Positions 44,726 through 58,200 of a stretch of DNA of 64,000 bases are shown here, one piece after another; within the stretch, counting starts at the first letter, position 1; the number at the start of each line of letters is the position of its first letter. Source of the DNA: Antedon mediterranea (Eukaryota > Echinodermata > Crinoidea > Comatulida > Antedonidae); NCBI RefSeq assembly GCF_964355755.1, contig NC_092670.1:36071795-36135794 (forward strand), in the 5' to 3' direction. Both the position numbers and the translations under genes were made by a program. Under the pieces are notes generated by a model. It saw nothing but the letters and a program-made list of their open reading frames with translations, did no database searches and was not told the DNA's origin.

Positions 44726-45600
44726 TGTATCAAGTTATTTTCTATAAAATTAAAATATTAGAAAAAATATCAAAAATATGTGGAAATTTGCAGTTCTTAT
44801 TTATTATTGATAAAAATACTAGGCCTACATACATAGACCCTATATTCTGCTGCACCATTTAACATAGGTCTACTAATAATTCTACTGCTTTTATTCAGCA
44901 AACCTATTATTTAGTCTCTCTACTAATACTATGTAACTGTAACCACTCTAAGCCTACTACCCTAACTAGGCCTACTATCTAGTTAGGCCTAGCCTAGGCC
45001 TGTTTAGATTTATCCATGACTAGTAACTTACTAGTCGGTAGGCCTAGGCCTAGCTAGTCCTTATTCTTAAAACAAAATATAGGCCAAGTAGGCCTACTAG
45101 CTAGTAGAGTCGAAATTGTTGCCTGGTGGGGTGTTTTTTTATCTCTAGTCTAGTAGGCCTAGGCCTAGTTGTCATTGTTAATTTATATAGATTGAGATAT
45201 TATCTCAACCATCCCTATTTGTCTTGTCGTTTTGTCTGGGCCCAACAACATCACATAACACGGGCATGTACCGCCGGACCGCCGAGGCTGTGCAGCCTCC
45301 TTCTTGTGGAATGTGGCACACCACAACAAGAAGGGTGGATGGGTTGGGGGTAGCCACTAATAATACTCAGTTTTAGTAATGAAAGAGCATGTTTCATACA
45401 TTATTATACAATTAGACAGTTTCCTAGTTATACTTAGTATTCTAATGAGAAAACATACCCTTAAAATATTCTGAATACAATGGTGTATTGTGTGTTTATA
45501 AGCAGCATTCGTCTCACAACAAACAGGCTAGGCCTAGGCCCTCGTGAGTACTGTTTTCCATGTTTTCTTGTTAGACATTATAGAGGGCGCTAATCTATAT
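44726..45600. promoter_or_regulatory. DDX42 upstream region
   Basis: An acceptor (minus strand TTTTATAG at about 44742-44749) precedes the start codon by about 16 bases. An untranslated exon and the promoter therefore lie upstream, probably here. The stretch is dense in TAGGCCTA and CTAG words. A more GC-rich patch near 45230-45330 could hold the first exon. No TATA box is identified. Confidence 0.4.
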
Positions 45601-46738
45601 TAATTAAAATTTCTGCTATTAAAAAAATAAATTCATATACTGTAATAGTAATACCATGGAGCTATAAAAATTAGAACTCCATGGTAATACGGTTTATATT
45701 CATTAATTTTCGACAAAGACATAAAATGCAAAACATACATTACCAGTCTAGCGGATTGTAGAAAAGTGATATAATTCAACAAATGAAAATAAAATAAAGA
45801 TCTGTATTAATAATAATAATAATAATTACCTACCTAATAATAATATTTGGACCCATACAAGGTAGGCCTATAGGTAGGTAATTAATATCATTATATTAAT
45901 GTTATAATATTAATGTTCAGATCTTTATTATTATTTTCATTAGAATCAATCAATGTCTCAATTATTCACGATGGTCTCAAATAACCACTATAAATGAAAT
46001 CAAAGGTTAGGCCTAAATGCATAAAATATGAACATTCTAAGACATTAATCCATCACCCGGGTTCAACGGCTCAACGAGTAAAACGTCGTGCAGCAGACTG
46101 TGACAACAAACAAGGTAAGTGGTTCAATTCCTTCATTAACCATTGTAATTAAGTTCTTCTTTCAGAAAAAATAAAAACGCAAAAAAACCCGCGAAAATGC
46201 CTTCAATCGTCGATCAATAAAAAAAAACGCGAAAACTACGAATCACGCGAAAAAAAAAAAAACACAAAAAATGTATTTATATTTATTTATTTTTACTACA
46301 GTATTTGAGTAATCATCATTAATAAAAGTGAGCCAATTAGGTGCTTCCAATGCTGCTTTTTTTTTTACTAGTGTAGGCATAAATACTAAATGTCCAATAC
46401 TATATAGGCCTACGTACGATTCGAGCGTATTATGCTGGTAATTTCACTTCGTCCCAAAGGGTGTGGGTTTATAGACCTAAAGTATTCAAATTAGCCTACA
46501 ATTGTCATTGACGAATAGGCCATCTCATTTTTTTAAATCTATGACCAATCGATTGCCACATATTATTATAAAGAATAATTCCGAAGGCCGCGCCTAAATA
46601 TGTCACACGTCCAATGATGATATTGACATTATAATTCATAGAGAATAAACAATAAATCGAATAAAAATTCCTAAACAGAATTTAATTGTCATGTGTAAAT
46701 GAAGTTTATAATAAAGGAATGAGAACGGTTTGAATATT
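45601..46738. other. Intergenic, nothing firm
   Basis: AT-rich. A weak tRNA-like stretch near 46060-46135 (GTGGTTCAATTCC) may be a SINE relic. No coding signal. Confidence 0.4.
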
Positions 46739-46850
46739 GGAGAGGAGCTGTAGCTTGGTGGTGTGGCATGCTTGCCTTCCAATCCCAGGTCCTGGGTTCA
46801 ATCCTGACCTAGCACCAGGGTTGTAATTCACGAATCTTTGATGAAAAATC
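46739..46850 (+). mobile_element. tRNA-headed SINE fragment
   Basis: GAGCTGTAGCTTGGTGGTGT, then GGTCCTGGGTTCAATCCTGA carry A- and B-box-like sequence. The inserted bases and lack of a clean cloverleaf argue against a working tRNA gene. Confidence 0.55.
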
Positions 46851-46904
46851 ACAATTGTGTAAAATAACACTATGGTTCTAATTCACTAATATATAATAGG
46901 CTTA

Positions 46905-47335
46905 CTATGAAACGGGTTTACTCTCAAGTCTCGAGCGTTTTAAACGTGATTCAATACTATGAAACGGGTGTACTCTCAAGTTTCAAGCGTTTTAAACGCG
47001 ATTCAATACTACGAAACGGGTGTACTCTCAAGTCTCAAGCGTTTTAAACGCGATTTAATACTATGAAACGGGTTTACTCTCAAGTCTCAAGCGTTTTAAA
47101 CGCGGTTCAATACTATGAAACGGGTGTACTCTAAAATTTCCAGCGTTTTAAACGCGATTCAATAGGCCTACTATAAACGGGTTCACTCTTAAATCTCAAG
47201 CGTTTTAAACGCGGTTTAATACTACGAAACGGTCAGTGTAGGCCTACACTAACATTTCCAGCGTTTTAAACGCGATTCAATACTATGAAATGGGTGTGCT
47301 CTAAAATTTCAAGCATTTAAACGCAATTTAACAGT
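46905..47335. repeat. ~52-bp tandem repeat, about 8 copies
   Basis: Unit TACTATGAAACGGGTGTACT, then CTCAAGTTTCAAGCGTTTTA, then AACGCGATTCAA, diverging towards the right end. Confidence 0.9.
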
Positions 47336-48046
47336 ATAGGTCTACACATTTATCATCATTAAGCCGATACACGAATCATCGCGTTATGCTTATTCAGCAA
47401 TAACTTTACGAGCATTGATCATTAAATGCTAGTCAATACTTTATCCTGTCATTTACAGAAATGGGCCTACCAAGGACAACGTGCAAAAATAATTACATTT
47501 CAACATGCTTGATATAATAATAAGTAGCTCTCATTATAGGCGGCAAATGTATGATATTTTTAGATATTTTTAGAAATTATCAAACAAACAACACACTGTT
47601 AACGATGCAATAATATAATAAAATACTGCAAAAATCAATTGTCAGTTTTCAATAATTTTCATTCATTAAACAGATTGTCGACAATGAAATAATTAAGTAT
47701 CCCAGCCAAGAAACGATATCGTCAAACTTTTAAAGTGAAATAAGCGACGTTTATTACTAATTTAAAATCAAACCACAATATGTAGGCCTAATAACTACGT
47801 CAAAATTATCCTTTCCGCATGAGAAATTTATATACACAAATAAATTTCTTAATTTGGAAATATAAATAATTAGTATCATATTAATAAAACAACTAAAGCA
47901 AAGCAAAACAAATAAAATGAATTTATTATTAAATCATCGTGTCATTTCGTATACAATCGAGTTGAGACTCACTCTTCCAAGAAATTAATATTTTAATTTT
48001 GGAAATATTGTACGTAATAAAACATAAATAATTAGTATCGTATTTG

Positions 48047-48080
<34 letters not shown>

Positions 48081-48563
48081 CAAAACAAAAATATAATAAT
48101 AATACATTAAAAAAAATAAAATCATCGCGTCATTTTGAACATTAGGCCCTACATATCGATAATTTATTATCAAAGATGAGTGAGACTACATTCACTATCT
48201 TGCCTGAAAAAAATATACATTAATTTTTTAACTTTGGAAATTATAGAACAAAATAATAATATTAAAAAAATAATAATAAAAATATGTTTAATAATGAAAA
48301 CCACAATAGAATAACTAATATCCAACGTATTTTAAAATGTGTTAATCAAAATTAAATGCAAGTTGTGCTTTTTTGTCGGTAATATCCACAAGAAACAATA
48401 GCCAACAATTACACCTGGGAATACCCATAAGTCCATTGGATATATTAAAAGGTACGTTTCCAATAAAATGTAATAACACTAATCCATTATATCTACCTGT
48501 AAAGGAGCATAACGTGATCGTTAAACTTCCATCATCAAGCCGCTTTAGGCCAAAGAATGGGGG
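47336..48563. other. Intergenic, AT-rich, upstream of the ZP gene
   Basis: No repeat family or ORF of note apart from an AAT microsatellite at about 48047-48078. Confidence 0.5.
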
Positions 48564-48571
48564 TATAAATA
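48564..48571 (+). promoter_or_regulatory. TATA box of the ZP-domain gene
   Basis: TATAAATA, about 30 bases before a short leader exon. Position and sequence fit a core promoter. The transcription start is inferred near 48595. Confidence 0.6.
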
Positions 48572-48594
48572 GTGGATGATGCGCGTCTCCCCTT

Positions 48595-48635
48595 CACTTG
48601 ACATGGTCATCTTTGGCGGGCACTCCTGCTAAACG
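48595..48635 (+). other. Untranslated first exon of the ZP-domain gene (inferred)
   Basis: Begins about 30 bases after the TATA box and ends CTGCTAAACG before the donor GTAAGT at 48636. The matching acceptor is TTTTTTCTTCAG before the coding exon at 49292. Confidence 0.5.
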
Positions 48636-49168
48636 GTAAGTACAAAGTTTGTAAAGTGTATCTTCTGTTATCATTCAAACTGTAAGTATTCTTTTAGTTG
48701 TTAAATACAGAATAATGGTAATGTTTTTAAATACCACTTCTGATAAAAAATATAAAAGTTTACATGTGATCTACAAACAACGAAAATTACCTTCATGGTT
48801 CATTCAATTCTAGGTACTGTATTGTATCTGGATTATCTCCAGTATAATAGGAATACAACATCACACGTGTTTAAATGTATCTCTTAAATTTCATATTATA
48901 CCATAACCTAACCCGTAACATAGTCTTAAATGATACATGTATCACATGTGATGCAAATTAGAAGCTGTTTTACCAAATATGACTACGATACTGGGAAAAT
49001 ATTGTAGTGGAGATGCAGGGAAAAGTACTGAGCTTTTATTACCTCGTCTCTTTCTTACTGTACTTTCAATGTTTTATCGTTATTAATTTTCAAATAATAG
49101 ATGTTTATATAATAGAGGCCATATAAACATATTTTGCATTTCTTTGATTTTTATTTGAGCACATAAAA

Positions 49169-49255
49169 CAAGGCCATATACATGGCTGCAGTCGCGTGCT
49201 CATGTTGTGTTTACCGAACACCGATCAACTGACCAACACTTAAGCGTTGCACGCC
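49169..49255 (+). repeat. GGCCATATACATGGCTGCAG-family repeat, fragment
   Basis: ACAAGGCCATATACATGGCT, GCAGTCGCGTGCTCATG, then CCGATCAACTGACC. Left part of the 50494-51235 element, 40 bases before the first coding exon. Confidence 0.65.
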
Positions 49256-49296
49256 ACTAACAACGGCTAACAATTGTCATTTTTTCTTCAGAAACA

Positions 49297-52200
49297 ATGC
49301 GTATTTTCATATTGTTGTCGCTGCTAGTAGCAGTAGTCACAGGCTCTCATTACCGAGGTGGATCCTTCAATTATGAAAAGATAAGTGAATCAGAAGTGAG
49401 TAGTTTAATATTAAAACAAAATAACACTTAATCTCCACTTATTATATTTTTATAGTCTGCTGAAACACAGGTTTTAAGCAATTTAAGCCTATAATAACAA
49501 TAAAATTACAATATACACCTTTTTCATGCTTTTTTTTGCCAGAATAGATTTACCGCGGAACACAGAAATCAAATTTCTGATTTGCCGCGAAACACAGAAA
49601 GGAAGTTTCTGATTTACCGCGGAACACAGAAATCAAGTTTCTTATTTGCCGCGAAACACAGAAAGCAAGTTTCTGATTTACCGCGGAACACAGAAAGCTA
49701 GTTTTTCATTTAACGTGGAACACAGAAAGCTAGTTTCTGATTTACTGTGAAACTCAGAAAGCTAGTTTCTGATTTACTGCGGAACACATAAAGCAAGTTT
49801 CTGTAAAAAGCTGTAAAGACGTGTTACAGTCTATTTACACATTTTATTTGGAATAAACGCCTCGCTTTTATAATTTAAAAAAAAATGGTGTTCTGTCTTT
49901 TTGCTCTTTTCACCACTCGATCGTTGGTCAAAGATTTAGTTTCCAAAATGACTTTCATTACAAAAATATGCCTACGAGAGTTGGAACAATTACAGACGTA
50001 TATCGCACTACAATTTTAATACAGTTATTCGTAACTAAACTATTAGCCAATAACATAAACCCCAGATTGTTCAAAATATATCGCCTCATAGTTCGTCAAT
50101 GTATCTTCTATTGATTTTAAACATTGTCATCCTAATATATTTTAATACAGTTATTAATTATATTTTTATATTATTAGTTAATGGTTCGATGGAGACTTGC
50201 TGCAAAACGTTCATGGGGTCCTGAGTACGAATGCAACTACGCCGGAGAACACCTTGAAGGCGAATACAATGGCATGTTACGATGTGTCGACTGCGAGGCT
50301 AACCAGTTAGTCGACGGCCCGCTCGAGTATGATTGTATAAGCTTCAGCGAAGATCAGAACTGGAGTATCGTAGAAGGATCCACGACATACACCGCAGATC
50401 GTTCAAAGTTCAAACTAATGTAAGTGAACAACCAATCAGGATCAGTTACATTGCTAGATAAGTAAGTAAACAACCAAGATTGTTACGTAAATAAACAAGG
50501 CCATATAGATGGCTGCAGTCGCGTGCTTAGTGTTTACCGACCGACCAACCTACCAACTGACCGAAATTACTGAACATGTTTAAAAATGTTGAAATGTTTA
50601 AAATCAGTTATATTTTTTTAATTTACACGTGCGTAGCCTGTCACTTTTGACGTGCTCGTATAACGTAATTTCGAGTTGAAAAGTAAGTCAAGAAAACAGA
50701 AATCGGGCAAAAAGAGTTGGCAATAACATTTAACGCGCAGTGCGCGCGCAAAAATCTGCGCACTCATGGCAATTTTGTAAACGCTTAAAATTGCCTGAAA
50801 CGTACTCTTATTTCATCGAAAATAAATTTTGAAAATTTTAAGTGCGCGTACGCATGCGTTACATGCGCTACGCACGTAATTGTATTGCCATATGATGATT
50901 TATGCCCTGAAATTTATGAGTACCAAATTTTATTTAATTGTGATTCATGGTTGTGAAGATATGATTACAAACGTGATTTCATTAAATCGTGCGTAGACCG
51001 CGTAATTTTTTATTGCGCACCGTGAAAACATAACCACATCGATTCCTGGCCATAAGGAATATACTGTGAAAAATTGACTTAGCTAGATTAAACTGATATC
51101 AAGATAAGGTCAGAAAGCGATAAAACGCATAGTGATACCGGACCGACAGACAGACCGACAGACCGACAGACAGACCGACAGACCGACAGACCGACCGACA
51201 TAGTGAACTATAGAGTCGCATCCACGCGACTAAAAACCAATCAGGATCAAGTTAGATTGTTACGTAAGTAAACAACCAATCAGGATCAGTTAGATTGTTA
51301 CGTAACTAAACTATTAGCCAATAATATAATAGCAAACCACAGAATGTTCCAAACTTCATAATAGCCTCTTATTAGTTCGTCAACGTATCTTTTTATTGAT
51401 TTTAGACATTAGCATCCTATTCATACGGTTTCATGTCTACACTATAAAACTTTAGGTGACAAAAAGGGTGATGTGCGCATAATTATATGGATTTGATGAT
51501 GTCATATCACTACCATATTTAAGGATATCACTACCATATTATTTAGTTTGATAGTGTATACAATACTATATATGTCTTTTTTAAGCTATCAAATCGAGCC
51601 GATTAAACAGTGTCAGTATTCAAGTAATTGGATTGATTTAGTAAACTACGGACGAAGACTGTGCTGGCGACTTGTTACCAAAGTAGATCTTACAAAAGAC
51701 AACAAGCACTCACCCGTTGTGACCATGTTGCCCGTTTATACAGTAAGAGCTGGATGCAAAACTGTGATACCTATTGAAGGTAATTTTAAAACTAAAGAAC
51801 CTATTATAGAAAGAACCATACGCAAAGCTTGGTTCCAAAATAATTACGTAGCCATAACATCGGCAAAGATTCGAGGCTTACTCGCTCCATTGCTCTGGTG
51901 GTGGAACGAGTCTTCTCGGATATAGACTAAAACACGTAGGTCCAGTGTACACATCTGGCTCATATGCACGTTAAAGTGCCTAGTACATCTTTCGAAATGA
52001 GAAGGAGGTTACTAGTACTAGTACACACAGCCACTGTCACGTCACTCACACACACTGGGCACTGTGTGAGAAACGTAGTTTACTACTGAACTGTCTTCCC
52101 AGTACGGTATAAAAAAAATTAATAAATACAAAAAATACAGTAGGCCGCTACAGTGCAACGGAAGTACCAATTAAATTGGTCTTCGCATTGAAGCTAATAA

Positions 52201-55200
52201 TAATGTGTCTATTTGCGTTGATGTTTAGCCTCTGATGCAGACGGTGATACTGTTCGATGTCGATGGGCTAGATTAGAGGACGGCGAATGTCCCCTTCCAG
52301 TAGGCGGTAAGAGCGTTTGTGGTCAAGCTACAAGCAAGACTCTACTGGATGAGGTTAGTCAGACAAGGGCTTAATGAAAACCTTATATTGGGTATTCAGA
52401 GACGAAAAGGCTGGTGTCAAGTTAAACTAGATAGAGCATGTAGCCGGTTAGTTTGACCGAAACAATTCCATGCAATATGAATGAGGCTTTACAGAAGGAC
52501 AATTGCAATCAGTATCGTACTACAGACTTAAGTGGCATTCAGACTTGCCATAAAATACACTTGTGCGTATTTTAAAAAGTATAAAGTCGAGCCGTATGGT
52601 ATGCCAATATATAAGTATATGTTATTGCTTAATTCTGTACTTACGTTTAGGAAAAATGTGAGCTCACAATCCCAAGTTTAGATTCTCCAGGCTGGTATGG
52701 CGCATCAATAATGGTTGAAGATTTCAAGAAAGATGACTTGACCGAACCTCTCAGCTCTATTCCATTTCAATTCCTCCTGAACGTAACAGAACGTACGTAA
52801 GAAAAGATTTCAAACAAAATGGTGTAATGTTAGAAGATTTTAAAAACGATGATTTAAAGACTGAAAATGATCTTCTTTTATTCAAATTCATGCCACTATT
52901 TCTATATCCTCTGCTTCCATTTTTACAATTCTGTATTATATATTCACAAAATATCATATCGTATCATAAAATATATGAAATTTTGATAGTTCTTATACAT
53001 GTATTCATCGACTCCATTTTGTTTTCTTATTCATGTAGCTGGAAGCTGCGTGGGCCCTTCTCTGATTGGTCCTGAGTGTGAAGTTTTAAAGCCTGGACAG
53101 CAATGGAGCGGAGACATTTCAGCTAGCCTTCCTTCAAAGTCAGAAGGAACTAAGTAAGTTGCAACTATCCCACTAAGTAAGTTCTATCGACCCACACACA
53201 TAAGTAAGTTATCAATTAAGTTGCAACGACAAACGCGCGCAAATAAGTAAATCCGTCGCATTGCCAACGTCTCATCAGAAGCTGAATGAATCCGTGAATC
53301 CGGCAATGCCACATAATACGTATGATGTTATTTTTGTTTGTTTGGCAGCATCATAGCTTTGCTGATGAGTCCACCAACTGGTATGACATTTGAAGTTCTG
53401 ACAACTTTACCAGCACCTACGGCGTCTGCTACATTGACGTACACTGTACCAGAAGAGGCATCCGGGGTCTTAGCATTCTGCTATACCGCTCTTGATAACA
53501 ACTGGTAAGAATAAGAACTAAATTCAACTGGCAGTAGTTAGGTTAAACTGGTATGAACTAGATTAAACTGGTATAAATTAGATTAAACTAATAAGAACTA
53601 GATAACACATAAGAACTAAATTCAACTGGCAGTAGTTAGGTTAAACTGGTATGAACTAGATTAAACTGGTATAAATTAGATTAAACTAATAAGAACTAGA
53701 TAACACATAAGAACTAAATTCAACTGGCAGTAGTTAGGTTAAACTGGTATGAACTAGATTAAACTGGTATACATTAGATTAAACTAATAAGAACTAGATA
53801 ACACATAAGAACTAAATTCAACTGGCAGTAGTTAGGTTAAACTGGTATGAACTAGATTAAACTGGTATAAATTAGATTAAACTAATAAGAACTAGATAAC
53901 ACATAAGAACTAAATTCAACTGGCAGTAGTTAGGTTAAACTGGTATGAACTAGATTAAACTGGTATAAATTACATTAAACTAAAAAGAACTAGATAACAC
54001 ATAAGAACTAAATTCAACTGGTAGAGAGTCAATGTTTAAACCAAATGTTTGTTTCTTGCAAAACAATGCCATATACATGCCTGCAAATTTAAGTTAGTTT
54101 TTACCGACCGACCATCCGAACATCCGACCAACCGACCGACATAGTGAGCTGTAGAGTCGCCTTGTCCGCGTCTAAAAATGAGTGAACGTGCACATACTAA
54201 GTGGCTCAGTTAGGCTTAGCTAATTGACACGTGAAGTTGGCTTCGTGAACCAAATTACCGCTTTCTGTACTTTGGTGGATAGATAACCAACTTACCCGGG
54301 CAAATTACTAGGCCTGCAAGAGAAAAAAACAATTCAAGATCTACATTCATTGTTGGTATGTTCAATTATCTTTTCTCTTTGCAGGGTTCAAGGTGATCCA
54401 GTATGCAGCAAGTTACTCATATCTAGTAAGTCTTATGCAATTGTGTTAATCGATAATAATTTTCTTTCGGTCCTATAATCGATTTCACTATTCGATGATA
54501 GTGAAACTTTTCTTGTCTTACAATAATTGATAGTAACTAACTGAATAACAGTCCGAATTCAATTGTTTTTATTGTATTTTTTAGGTGATGAAGTGACTAC
54601 AGAACCAATCGATAATGAACCTCCTGCTCTAGTTCCCGCATTATCAATTCCAGCTCCAGGTGCAAAATTCTCAAATAAACCTGGCCAAGGAATCCCGAAG
54701 ACATGGCGATTGACTTTCTCAAAACCGGTAAGAGTATCAATTTGTTTATAAATGTTTTGGGTTATTAAACTCAGATATTTATTCATTCAATCTTTTATTT
54801 CGGAATCTCTGGTCCATAAAAGATAAAATTAGGCCTACGTATACATCAATAAAAAAAAAGAATTAAAACTGTACTAATTACTATACCTCATCTCAGGATG
54901 GCATTACACCTAGAGAGTATCTTTGATTTATATAAGACGTTGTCTATTTTCTATATTCTTACTTGAATTATAAAAATCATAAAAAGAAGGAAATTCTATA
55001 TTCCGTAAACATGAGGCTTGCACTACAATGTCGAGGCCATTGCAATAACATTCTTAACCCATTATTGTAGAATACCTGAAGAGATCGCAAGATATCCTGA
55101 TTATAGTTGTACCATAATGTAGCACACAATATATATTTACACAATATCTAAACAAAACACATCGACAGAACACACAGACAATACTCTTCTGACGACAAGT

Positions 55201-58200
55201 ACAAAACAAACGACAATCAGCTAACTTCATTCGTACTTTTATTTACAACATATCTGGATTATTACCAGACTCCCCAGTATTCACAAATGACGTGTACAGA
55301 TCTTCCTCTCTATTTATGCCCGTTTATGCATTACGTCATTCATAAATTACTCACGCATAACGGAATGTAACTAGCGCCATCGCAGTATTACAACCAAAAT
55401 ATTCTAAACTTTTTACTCTTTTTATTAACTGTCATGGTGTGCTTAGTGATTGAGCATTAATAATACAGTATACAACTTCTTCTTTTGTTAATGAATTAAA
55501 TTTCCATACAGTTTGATAGACCAAAAACAGAAGCATTTATTCGAATTAAAGCATCCGGTAAAAAAGGCCTTCAACAACTTGCAACATTCAACGTTGCTGA
55601 CCCAGAAGAAGTTGCATTTGTTGACGGAGAAAAGAGTGCTGTTTTAGAGTTTAAACCACCGTTAAACAAACTCAAAGATGGTGCAAACTTTATGATCGAG
55701 GTTGATGCTGGTACAGCTGTTGTCTATAAGAAAGATCTCTGCGGCAACGCACCTGCAGAAAATGAGAATCCGGTTTCGATGTACGGCTTCGAAACCGAGA
55801 AGTGTAAATCTATACCTCCGCCGAAAATATTGCCAGCCGAGTCTATACCTGCTGAAGGTCAGCCAATGGCCACTGGGAAGCCTTGGCAAATCAAGTTCAG
55901 CAAAAAGGTTTAGTTTTTATATTGTCTATACATTATATAGAACTGTCATTGAATCAACGTTTTAGGTGAATGAGCAGTTACACGATTAAAAATCAATTAA
56001 ATCGGCCTATATAGATAAAAACAACAAATACTTGAGCCAAACCACACCATAGCAATTATATATAGTGTCTTCTTTAGACTGTTGTTGGTACATTTTTTAT
56101 TTAGTAAAAAGTAAAATGAATAAATAAACTGTACTTAGGATTGAAACTACTTTCCAAAAGAATAGCTTTAAAAAATAAATTAAATTCATGATTTGACAAA
56201 CTTTTTGACTTTAAAAGTGGATCTAATTTGTTCAGTGATACCTAATTTTAAATGCTATGGTGTATCATATCCCTTTAAGAACCAGGTGGAACTGTTTCAG
56301 TTCGGTTCGATCCGTTCAATGTTAAGGTCATTTCTTACAGATAAAACGTCCATCAAAGCCTGCATTTATTAAGATCATAATGGTAGATGGAAATGTCGAG
56401 GCAGCTAGTTTTGACGTAAGTGACCCATCCCAGGTGGTGTTCCCTGATGATGACCAAACGGTGCTGCGCTACACTCCAACTTTTGAAATGGAGGATGATA
56501 AACAGTATTCGCTTTCTATTGGAAAAGGCATTGCAGTGGCCGCTAAGACATCAAACTGCAAAGGCGATCCTAAAGTCAATGACAATGTCATGGCGAATTA
56601 TAACTTCTTGTCCCGTAAGTACTGAGCTAACTGTGATCTTCAATTTTTTTTCGATGACAATGCTTTACTTAGAATAATGTTTCAACGCTAATAAACTTTA
56701 AAAAATTGCAATACTACTTGTAGGCTTACATTCTTTTACTAAATGTAATTACAAATGCGTAGTTTGATGAACATTATTGATAATCCTTGTTGAAATTATT
56801 TTTAATTTACTAGCACCTCCTCTGAAGCCGTTTTCATCTTGCGATGAGAATAGTATGACTTTCTTTGTACCACACAAATATGTTAGTAAGATTGAACCAA
56901 CCTTACTCCACCTACATGACAAACGATGTACAGCCAAGAACTTTGATAAAGATTATTTGATTGTTAAAACATTCTACGATGAGTGTGCAACCAAATCTAA
57001 GGTAGGCCTCCATACATTTTATTCAGACTAATCTTTTGCAAAGTAACCATAAGTAACTCCATAAACCAATCCGAACAGTTACACAGTAATTCCACCCAAT
57101 ACACAAGCGGTATCAATATTTTGCAATGATAAGCATCATGCAAGCATGCAGTATGCGTCCTGACAGCAACCTTCATCACATTATGTGATACTGTATATCC
57201 TCGTCCTCTCCTGACATACGCTAAAGTCTTCTTCAAAGGCGTATGGAACTCATCTTGTATTCTTCGCCACTTTATTCAATCGTCCTTATCTTCTGAGGAA
57301 GTTTGTCTATAGTATCTTTCTTCTGATTCTATCTCAGATAAATCTTTCCAATAAATCCAATGTTTTACTGATGTCTAAGCGCTATAAACTTGTATTGTAT
57401 GTTGCTTTCTTCAGAGATTGGGACCGAATTCCATGCGTTATATGAACACTCTGCGCAGCACACCAGAACCTGTTTTCGCCGGTGCGTCAGCCACACGAAA
57501 AGTCCACGAAGTCGATATACGTTTTATCTGTGACGTTAAAGGTACCGGAGTAAACACTCCACGATACAACTCCAACAATGGCGTGGAGGGAAGAAAGTTT
57601 TCAGGCAGTACCAACATGAAAACTTACTTAGCATTGTACACGGACAAAACCTTTTCGAAGAAGACAGAATTAAAGTTTCCTAATGTAAGCTTCAGTGATG
57701 TTTTGTACTTTGGTGCAAACGCAGACGACTCTACAAACCGTTTAGAGATTGAAAGCTGCCGGGCAGTGGCTAAAGATAAAACGTGTACCGATGACGATGA
57801 GCCCTACGTCTTCATTGAAAAGGGGTAATAATAATAGTTAATTCTCATATAATAGCGCATTATTATAAGCAGGCTCTCAATGCGCTGTACTACATAATTT
57901 ACGTAAAACAGAAAATGGCAACATTTAAGATAACTGAAAAGGCTTGTTGGTTCTTTGAAGATTTCAAAGTAACACACATTTCGATTGATAATTCCACAAC
58001 GCTGGAGTTGACATAGGTAGACGTCCTAGTCTTTGACAAATTGACATACCACCTGAACTAAGAGCTAGCTAAAGCTCTGTCTACACTATCAACAAGTTTG
58101 ATGTACCCAAATATGGTGGTGATATGATGTAATCATGTCTATATATGGGCACGTTCACATCAAATAAAGTTTGATAGTAAGATTATTACACTGTTGTTTC

